A DNA stretch of 64,000 nucleotides from Candidatus Binatia bacterium (GTDB lineage: Bacteria; Desulfobacterota; Binatia; HRBIN30): NCBI GenBank assembly GCA_023150935.1, contig JAKLJW010000001.1, positions 124,001-188,000 of the forward strand, in the 5' to 3' direction. Made by a program: the position numbers and the translations under genes. Positions 58,198-64,000 of this stretch are shown in pieces (positions within the stretch are counted from its first letter, which is position 1; each line of letters opens with the position of its first letter). The notes under the pieces are model-generated. The model was not told where the DNA came from. It did no database searches and was given only the letters and a program-made list of their open reading frames with translations.

Positions 58198-58232
58198 CCG
58201 ACCCCTGCCACGGCGCGGCCGTCCGGGGTCGG
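58198..58232 (-). terminator. Bipartite hairpin directly after feoB
   Basis: CCGACCCC (58198-58205) pairs with GGGGTCGG (58225-58232), and inside it ACGGC (58210-58214) pairs with GCCGT (58218-58222) over a GCG loop. It abuts the feoB stop and lacks a T-tract. It could reduce read-through into the ferritin-like gene or protect the feoAB mRNA end. Confidence 0.55.
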
Positions 58233-60398
58233 TTAGAGACCGAGCAGCCGCCCTCCCTGGTAGACGACAAAGCTGCTGACCCAGGCGAGGGCCGTCATGT
58301 AGGCGAACATGAAGACCGGCCACCTCCAGCTTCTGGTTTCGCGGCGGGTGACCGCCAGCGTGCTCATGCACTGGCAGGCGAGGGCGAAAAACACCATGAG
58401 CGAAAGGCCGACCAGCGGTGTGTACACCGGCGTACCGTCGGCCCGGCGCTCGGCGCGAATCCGCTCCCGCAGCGGCGTGGGATCGTCGTCGGAATCGCCG
58501 ACGCCGTAAATAATACCCATGGTGGAGACGAAGACCTCCCGCGCCGCAAACGCCCCGACGAGGCCGACTCCGATCTTCCAGTCGAAGCCGAGCGGTGCGA
58601 GCGCCGGCTCCAGGGCGTGGCCCAACCTCCCGCCCCAGCTGTTCGCCAGCCGTGCCTGTTCCGGAGCCATCCCGGCGGCTCCATCGCTCGTTGCCGGCGG
58701 AGTCGAACGCGGAAACGTCAACAGGCCCCAGAGCACGACCGTGCAGACGAGGATGACCGTGCCGGCTTCGCGCAGAAAGATCCCGGCACGTCCCACCATG
58801 GCCCGCAAAATGGTGCGCATGGCCGGCAGACGGTACGGGGGCAGTTCTAGTATGAGCGGCGTCCGCGAACCCGAGACCACGGTGCGGCTCAAGACGGCCG
58901 CGGCGGCCAGCGTCGTGGCGATCGAGAAGACGTACATGCCCACCATCAACGTGCCCTGCACCGGCCAGCGTGCGTCATCTTGCGGGAATAACGCGGCGAT
59001 GATCAGGGTGTAGACGGGTAGGCGGGCCGAACACGTCATCAGCGGGATAACGAGCATGGTCAGCAGGCGATCGCGATGACGTTCCATTGTGCGGGTCGCC
59101 AAAATCGCGGGGACGGCACAGGCGAGGCCCGAGAGCATGGGGACAAACGCCCGGCCGTGCAGACCGAGGGCGCGCATGATGCGATCGATCAAGAAGGCGA
59201 CCCGCGCCATGTATCCGGAATCCTCCAGGAGGCCGATGAAAAAGAACAGGAGGAGGATTTGGGGGAGGAAGACGACGACGTTGCCGACGCCGCCGATGAT
59301 GCCGTCGGTCAGCAGATCGGTGACGACGCCCGCTGGAAGGCCGGCGGCCAGCCAGCCTCTCGCCTGGCCGGTTGCTTCCTCGATCAGCCCGATGGCGGGA
59401 TCCGCCCAGGAAAAGAGGGCCTGAAAGACGACGAACATGAGGGCGATTAACGCCGCAAAGCCATACGCGGGATGCAGCAGGATGCGATCCACGCGCTCCG
59501 AAAGCGGGTGCTTCGGGGGGTGTTCGTCGGCCCGATCGAGCAGGCCCGGCACGTGCCGATCGAGGAAAGCGTAGCGCGTCGCAATCACTTCCTGATCGAT
59601 GTCGCGGTCGCCGGCAGCGCGGTGCACGGCGAGGCAGCGCTCCCGCAAGTTGGCGTCAATGCCTCGCAACTCGTCCCGCCGCTCGATGCTCGTGAGCGCC
59701 CAGAGGGCGAGGGCGCGGTCACGTCGCGGCGACGAGCGCCAGGCTGATGGCAGCGCCGCGACGATCTGTTCGGCATCGGCGAGCAGCGCGGGCGGGTAGG
59801 GGAGGTCGAGTTCGGGGTCCGGCGGCGCGTCGAGCGCCCCGGCGATGGTCGCCTTCAGTGCGGTCACGCCGATGCCCTTACGGGCGTTGGTTGCCACCAC
59901 CGGTACGTCGAAGAGATGAGATAGTCCGGCCGGAGACGGGGGATTATCCTCGACCTCGTCGATCATGTTGAGCACGACAATCATCGGCACTTCGAGCTCG
60001 GCGAGCTGCAAGACGAGGTAAAGGTTGCGAGTCAGTTGTCCGGCGTCGACGACGACCACCACGAGCGCCGGCCGCGGGTTGTTGCCAAGACCGAGGACGG
60101 CGTTGATGGCGATCTGTTCTTCCGCCGATCTCGCCGTCAGGGAGTATGCCCCGGGGACGTCGACGACTTCGATTGTCCGAGGCGCGTGGGTGGGGCTGGT
60201 CGGCGGGAGTTCGACGAAACCCGGAAGGCGCTCGACGGTGACGCCCGGATAGTTACCGACCCGGGCGTTCTGGCCGGTAAGACGGTTGAACAGGGTCGTC
60301 TTTCCGGTGTTCGGATTGCCGACCAGGACGACGAGCGGCCGCGCCCCTCCGGCTTGCGGTTGAGGCCGGCGGCGACCGGTATCGGCAGTCGTCGTCAC
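58233..60398 (-). CDS. feoB: Ferrous iron transporter FeoB
   Basis: 721 residues, GTG start at 60398 overlapping the feoA stop as GTGA (the frame stays open to 60545 but that part lies within feoA). N-terminal GTPase: G1 GNPNTGKTT (near residue 28), DVPGAYSLT (G3), NMID (G4); then the membrane part with gate helices containing the conserved Cys (GLACAVPAI, MTCSARLPVY). It imports Fe2+ across the inner membrane. Regulated by the Fur box upstream of feoA. No FeoC is seen. Confidence 0.96.
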   Translation of the reverse strand: MTTTADTGRRRPQPQAGGARPLVVLVGNPNTGKTTLFNRLTGQNARVGNYPGVTVERLPGFVELPPTSPTHAPRTIEVVDVPGAYSLTARSAEEQIAINAVLGLGNNPRPALVVVVVDAGQLTRNLYLVLQLAELEVPMIVVLNMIDEVEDNPPSPAGLSHLFDVPVVATNARKGIGVTALKATIAGALDAPPDPELDLPYPPALLADAEQIVAALPSAWRSSPRRDRALALWALTSIERRDELRGIDANLRERCLAVHRAAGDRDIDQEVIATRYAFLDRHVPGLLDRADEHPPKHPLSERVDRILLHPAYGFAALIALMFVVFQALFSWADPAIGLIEEATGQARGWLAAGLPAGVVTDLLTDGIIGGVGNVVVFLPQILLLFFFIGLLEDSGYMARVAFLIDRIMRALGLHGRAFVPMLSGLACAVPAILATRTMERHRDRLLTMLVIPLMTCSARLPVYTLIIAALFPQDDARWPVQGTLMVGMYVFSIATTLAAAAVLSRTVVSGSRTPLILELPPYRLPAMRTILRAMVGRAGIFLREAGTVILVCTVVLWGLLTFPRSTPPATSDGAAGMAPEQARLANSWGGRLGHALEPALAPLGFDWKIGVGLVGAFAAREVFVSTMGIIYGVGDSDDDPTPLRERIRAERRADGTPVYTPLVGLSLMVFFALACQCMSTLAVTRRETRSWRWPVFMFAYMTALAWVSSFVVYQGGRLLGL

Positions 60399-60712
60399 GC
60401 GGAACCGGGGGTGGCGCAGGCGTCGCCGTGGGCGCAACTCGCCGGACATGCCCGCGCGGGCGCGGCATTCGAGCGAGCGGTCGCCGGGGCGCCCGGGACG
60501 ACGGTTACGCACAGCGCCTCGCCCCGGCGGATTGAGAGGCTGCACCCGCGAACGAGCAGTTCGATCGGATCGCCCAGGGGTGCCCGCCCGACGACTTCGA
60601 CACGCGTTCCGGGCACGAGTCCCAACTCCATGAGTCGTCGGCGAAACGCGCGGTCCCCGCCCACGTATTGTACGATGACGAGAAAGCCGCGGCTCACGTG
60701 TGCGAGGGTCAT
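60395..60712 (-). CDS. feoA: FeoA-type SH3-like protein with Cys-rich tail
   Basis: 105 residues from the ATG at 60712 (TLAHVSRGF follows) after AGGAG. The FeoA core includes RRRLMELGLVPGTRVEVVGRAPLGDPIE and SIRRGEALCVTV. At 105 residues it is ~25 longer than usual, and the extra tail ACPASCAHGDAC holds three Cys and one His, a possible metal site. It binds FeoB and overlaps it by 4 bases. Confidence 0.93.
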   Translation of the reverse strand: MTLAHVSRGFLVIVQYVGGDRAFRRRLMELGLVPGTRVEVVGRAPLGDPIELLVRGCSLSIRRGEALCVTVVPGAPATARSNAAPARACPASCAHGDACATPGSA

Positions 60713-60743
60713 AAAGAGAACTCCTGCTCCAGATTGGCAGAGG

Positions 60744-60758
60744 TGAAAATGATTTTCA
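60744..60758. promoter_or_regulatory. Fur-box-like palindrome before feoA
   Basis: TGAAAAT-G-ATTTTCA is a perfect palindrome matching 12 of 14 consensus positions, 32 bp upstream of the feoA ATG. Confidence 0.75.
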
Positions 60759-60949
60759 ACTTCAGGCTGCGAAAAACTCTCCACCGGTCGGTCCGGGGGG
60801 CGCGAGGCCGCCGCGTCGCCGGCGCAAGCTCCCTCCCCACGTCCCCCAATGCCGGACGGTCGGGGAAATCCGCGCCACGCACGCGACTCGTCCATGGGCG
60901 TGCGGCCAAGCCCGGTGGCTGCCGAGACAAGCAAGCAGCAGAACGCTCT

Positions 60950-60964
60950 TGATAATGATTCTCA
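60950..60964. promoter_or_regulatory. Fur-box-like palindrome on the bfd side
   Basis: TGATAAT-G-ATTCTCA matches 13 of 14 positions of the Fur 7-1-7 consensus, the best in the window. It is 226 bp before bfd, which implies a long leader, or it serves the feoAB promoter as a second site. Confidence 0.75.
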
Positions 60965-61190
60965 ACCTCAGTATATCCGGAGTGTGGCGGCGAGGCAGGA
61001 GGCTGCAGACAAACCAGCGGACGGATGACGGGGCGGCCTGCGAAAGGGCCAGAGGTTTCGGCCCGAAAGGGCTGCGGCCGGGAATCGCAGCCAGTTTGCG
61101 CCGGTTGTGCGCGGCCGCCCTCCGGATCGCGGTTTCTGATGGGTCGTCCCCCAAACCTCTTGCCGCCAGAGATTGCTGAGGGTGCGCGAC

Positions 61191-61379
61191 ATGATCGTTT
61201 GCCATTGCACGGGCGTGACGGATTGCACGATTCGGATGCTGATCGACAGTGGTGCCTCGACCGTCGAGCAGATAACCAACCTTTGCGGGGCGGGGGCCTG
61301 CTGCGAACCGTGCCGCGAAGAGATCACCGCCCTGCTTTACTCGGCAGCGCGGCCGACGCATACTCCGATCGAACGTTAG
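61191..61379 (+). CDS. bfd: Bacterioferritin-associated ferredoxin
   Basis: 62 residues from the ATG at 61191 (IVCHCTGV follows), with GAGGGTG upstream. The four cluster ligands follow the Bfd pattern: CHC near the start and CGAGACCEPC near residue 35-45 ([2Fe-2S]). Bfd reduces bacterioferritin heme so that stored iron is released. The bfr gene follows 85 bp downstream. Confidence 0.93.
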   Translation: MIVCHCTGVTDCTIRMLIDSGASTVEQITNLCGAGACCEPCREEITALLYSAARPTHTPIER

Positions 61380-61464
61380 TCTCTAACTGCAGACGGTCGA
61401 GAGGGGTGCAGTCCACCGCACGAGGGGACGACTGCCCGCTCGGCACTGCCGGAGGTCGGGCCGC

Positions 61465-61935
61465 ATGAAGGGTAACCCAAAAGTCGTCGAGATTTTGAAC
61501 GAGGTGCTCACTGCCGAGCTGACCGGCATAAACCAGTACTTTGTGCACGCGAAGATGTGCCAGAATTGGGGATATAGACGCCTTGCCGCGATGGTAAAGC
61601 AGGAATCGATCGGCGAAATGAAGCATGCCGACGAGGTGATCGAACGTATCCTGTTTCTTGAGGGGGTTCCAAACATGCAGCGCCTTGGCAAGGTGCGCGT
61701 CGGCGAGACGGTCGCCGAACAGTTCCGGCTCGACTACGGCCTCGAGATAGACGCGATTGGCCGCCTCAACGCCGGTGTCGCGGTAGCAAGGGAAGTTGGC
61801 GACAACGGCACCAGGGAACTCCTGGAGAAAATCCTGGTGTCAGAAGAAGAGCATGCCGACTGGCTCGAGGCGCAGCTCGAATTGATCAAGCAGGTGGGGG
61901 AGCAGAACTACCTCGCGCAGCAGATCAACGACTGA
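61465..61935 (+). CDS. bfr: Bacterioferritin
   Basis: 156 residues. All ferroxidase ligands are present with canonical numbering: E18, E51, H54, E94, E127, H130, plus the heme ligand M52. It stores iron in the cytoplasm as a 24-mer. Paired with bfd for release. Confidence 0.96.
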   Translation: MKGNPKVVEILNEVLTAELTGINQYFVHAKMCQNWGYRRLAAMVKQESIGEMKHADEVIERILFLEGVPNMQRLGKVRVGETVAEQFRLDYGLEIDAIGRLNAGVAVAREVGDNGTRELLEKILVSEEEHADWLEAQLELIKQVGEQNYLAQQIND

Positions 61936-61949
61936 GTCGATCTTGAACC

Positions 61950-61970
61950 GCGGCACTGACGGCGTGCCGC
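61950..61970. terminator. Hairpin between convergent bfr and permease genes
   Basis: GCGGCAC (61950-61956) pairs with GTGCCGC (61964-61970) over a 7-base loop. It lies 15 bp past the bfr stop; a bidirectional terminator is likely, though a T-tract is lacking. Confidence 0.5.
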
Positions 61971-62007
61971 CGCAGCGCTCCGGCAGTCTCCCAGTTCCCG
62001 GGCAAGC

Positions 62008-62931
62008 TCAACCTTCGTCGCCGCCGGCGCCCAGGGCGGCGGGACCCCGGGCCGCAGCGCCCCCGGCCGCCAGGGCTAGCAACGTCAGCACGTAGGGGAG
62101 GGCCAGTAGGGCCTGATACGGGATCGGAAGGCCGAGCGCTTGGACGTGGAACTGCAAAGCAGTGGCAAAGCCGAACAAGAGCGACGCGAGCAGGATCCCG
62201 GAGGCGGACCAGCGCCCAAAGATCACGATGGCCAGAGCGATAAAGCCGCGGCCCGCTGACATGCCTTCGACAAACGTATGCGCGTACGCCACGGAAAGGT
62301 ACGCCCCCCCGATTGCGGCTAACGCGCCGCAGCCGAGGATGGCAAGGAACCGCACGCGGCCCACTTGCACTCCCTGGGCGGCTGCGGCCACGGGGTCTTC
62401 TCCCACCATGCGCAGTCGCACCCCGGTAACGGTCCGGTACATCCCCCACGCCAGCAACGGCACGATGGCGAACGCGACGTACCCGATCCAGGTTTGGGCG
62501 AAAAACGCCGGTCCGATTACAGGGAGCCCCGATAGGCCGGGCAGCGGCCACCTCGCCACGGGGGCCACGGTGAGCGCTGCACCCGTCACACCGAAGAGGG
62601 CTCGGTAGGCGACGCCGGTGAGACCCAGCGCCAGGAGATTGAGTGCGATGCCGGCCACCACCTGGTTCGCTCCCGCAACCGCGACCGCCCAGGCGAAGCC
62701 GCCGGCCAGTAGCATCCCGGTAACCAGGGCGGCGCTTACACCGGCGAGCGGCGATGCCGTCGCGTATGTAACCGCCATGGCCGCGAACGCCCCGACGAGC
62801 AGCATCCCTTCCAGCCCGACGTTGATGACGCCGGCTCTCTCCACGAGCAACTCCCCTTCGGCCGCCAACAATAAGGGTACCGCCATTGCCACGGTGGATT
62901 CCAGAATGCCGCTGGCGAGACTCGCATCCAT
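62008..62931 (-). CDS. ABC transporter permease, nucleoside/simple-sugar type
   Basis: 307 residues from the ATG at 62931 (DASLASGIL follows), ~8-9 membrane helices. The signature VERAGVINVGLEGMLLVGAF places it with the YufQ/NupQ-type permeases that work with a BMP-family binding protein. Partner permease, ATPase and binding protein are not next to it: both flanking genes are on the other strand. It may be an orphan subunit. Ends in an Ala/Gly-rich tail. Confidence 0.85.
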   Translation of the reverse strand: MDASLASGILESTVAMAVPLLLAAEGELLVERAGVINVGLEGMLLVGAFAAMAVTYATASPLAGVSAALVTGMLLAGGFAWAVAVAGANQVVAGIALNLLALGLTGVAYRALFGVTGAALTVAPVARWPLPGLSGLPVIGPAFFAQTWIGYVAFAIVPLLAWGMYRTVTGVRLRMVGEDPVAAAAQGVQVGRVRFLAILGCGALAAIGGAYLSVAYAHTFVEGMSAGRGFIALAIVIFGRWSASGILLASLLFGFATALQFHVQALGLPIPYQALLALPYVLTLLALAAGGAAARGPAALGAGGDEG

Positions 62932-63018
62932 ATCCACCCACAAGCTATGTGAAGAACCTCACGGTGGGCAAGATGCGGTGGCGTGCCATGCATTGGATGC
63001 CCGCGGCGGTGGTAGGGC

Positions 63019-64000
63019 ATGACGATCAGGCAATCCGCGCGGGCTGGTGAACTCGATCTGACCGTCCACGTACCCGAGAACGCTCGGCCGGTCGTGGCGT
63101 TCGCCGGCTCCGAACTGGCGGGCTACATATCCCGCATCTCCGGAGCGCGAACGGTGGTGCGCTCGGCGGCGGCACTGTCCGGCCTCGATGCGCTGGTGCT
63201 CGGCTCCGTCACCGGTGCGCCCGTGCAGAACCTGGGGGGAGAGAAGGCCGGTTTTCGCGTCCGGTCCGATCGTCGCTGCGTCGTCCTGAGCGGCGCCAAC
63301 CCACGGGCCGTGCTCGACGCGGTCTACGCGCTGCTGGCCTCGTGGGGATGCCGATGGTCGCCCCACGGTGCCGGTGAAGAGCAGTTGCCGCACCTTTCGA
63401 CTTTCCCACCGCCGGCCGTATCGATTTCGGCGAGGCCGCGTTTCGCGGCGACGGGCTACGCGGCCGACCTGATGACGTGGCATGCTTCGGAGCCGGCGCT
63501 GTACCGCGAGCGCCTCGTGGAGGACGCAGCGCTGATCGATTGGATGGGAAAGACGGGGGCAAGCCGCTTCCTCTACATAAGACACCCCGCCGACGAACTA
63601 CTCACCGTTCCCGAACTGCAGGACGATCTGAATCGGCGCGGCATCGCGGTGGAGTTGGGCGGACACGTAATTCCCGCTCTGGTGCCGCGCGACCTGTTTG
63701 CCGTCCATCCCGAGTACTTCCCCTGCGGCCCCGACGGTGTGCGCAACAGCAATGGCAACATCTGTACGGCTCAACCGGCGGCACTCGATACGGCGCGGCG
63801 GAATGCCGTGGACTGGGCCCGCGCACATCCGGGCGTTGCGGGCTTCCACATCTGGGGCGCCGATCTCTGGCAGGGAGGGTGGTGTCTGTGCGCCGAATGC
63901 AGTGGGGTGAGCGTCCAGGATCAGAGCCTGGCTCTCTGCAATGCCGTGGCTCGCGGTCTGAGGGATGCGGGTATCGCCTGCCCGGTGTACTATCTTGCCT
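63019..64000 (+). CDS. DUF4838-domain protein, 3' end outside window
   Basis: About 327 residues are visible from the ATG at 63019 (TIRQSARAGEL follows); the frame is open to the right edge. N-terminal part (~1-120) resembles the alpha-glucuronidase-type N-terminal domain (GANPRAVLDAVYALLASWG). Then comes the DUF4838 region with HPEYFPCGPDGVRNSNGNIC and FHIWGADLW, WCLCAEC. The family is probably glycoside-hydrolase-like. No signal peptide is seen at this start. It is divergent from the permease by 87 bp. Confidence 0.8.
   Translation, partial: MTIRQSARAGELDLTVHVPENARPVVAFAGSELAGYISRISGARTVVRSAAALSGLDALVLGSVTGAPVQNLGGEKAGFRVRSDRRCVVLSGANPRAVLDAVYALLASWGCRWSPHGAGEEQLPHLSTFPPPAVSISARPRFAATGYAADLMTWHASEPALYRERLVEDAALIDWMGKTGASRFLYIRHPADELLTVPELQDDLNRRGIAVELGGHVIPALVPRDLFAVHPEYFPCGPDGVRNSNGNICTAQPAALDTARRNAVDWARAHPGVAGFHIWGADLWQGGWCLCAECSGVSVQDQSLALCNAVARGLRDAGIACPVYYLA

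Larger units (their letters stand above)
60713..61190. other. 478-bp divergent control region of feoAB and bfd-bfr
   Basis: Contains two Fur-box-like palindromes (60744-60758 and 60950-60964), one near each gene. About 225 bases separate the right-hand box from bfd; no gene is supported there. Confidence 0.65.

Noticed and set aside
1-64000. tRNA or rRNA genes
   Set aside because: I looked for T-loop GTTCGAATC-type words next to acceptor stems and for rRNA landmarks and found none convincing; a covariance search could still find one.

Overview
The window is high-GC bacterial chromosome, about 90% coding, with no rRNA, tRNA, CRISPR array or complete insertion sequence that I could recognise. 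Several traits point to an environmental Gram-negative of the Binatota / former Deltaproteobacteria type: dockerin-like double EF-hand tails, very long Pro-Thr (TPTATP) linkers with an IPTL-type C-terminal anchor, DUF4215 Cys repeats, a MoxR-Bat operon, bd oxidase, and outer-membrane beta-barrels. The phylum is inferred from these traits; no marker gene is present.

Layout. (1) 1-6246, minus: a type II fatty-acid/polyketide-like operon (ketosynthase, a ketosynthase-like protein without catalytic Cys, radical SAM enzyme, ketoreductase, acyl carrier protein, a second ketosynthase running off the left edge). It is preceded by an unusual M1-peptidase-like/Omp85 fusion (6342-9068) and a diheme peroxidase with EF-hand tail (9202-10530). 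(2) 11-16.5 kb: SPASM radical SAM protein, RegBA-like redox two-component pair divergent from an outer-membrane barrel, and a ZIP metal transporter. (3) 16.7-26 kb: a 1091-aa Pro/Thr-rich surface protein, oligoribonuclease, M20 peptidase, a GIY-YIG nuclease gene between two arrays of short palindromic repeats, a rhodanese and a CocE-like lipoprotein hydrolase. (4) 26-40 kb, minus: NtrC-type regulator, NnrU-like protein, two secreted Cys/Pro-Thr proteins, a histidine kinase and the batD-batBC-batA-DUF58-moxR operon. (5) 40-52 kb: an exo-rhamnogalacturonan-lyase-like protein, cydAB, msrA, a DUF481 barrel, GST, universal stress protein, glutaryl-CoA dehydrogenase and a LysR regulator. (6) 52-62 kb: an iron island with four Fur-box-like palindromes. 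They sit before an FMN-binding protein/4-TM protein/ApbE operon, a coiled-coil porin, feoAB plus a ferritin-like gene, and bfd-bfr. MscL and a creatininase-family protein lie inside. (7) 62-64 kb: a lone nucleoside/sugar-type ABC permease and a truncated DUF4838 protein.

Together: region 1 looks like a specialised lipid or polyketide pathway whose product is unknown, with possible envelope export. Region 6 looks like iron-starvation control of ferrous uptake, iron release from bacterioferritin and a flavin-based periplasmic electron-transfer module that may reduce ferric iron. Regions 2 and 5 carry redox sensing and a high-affinity oxidase, consistent with life at changing oxygen levels. All functional calls rest on motif reading; no database search was possible.
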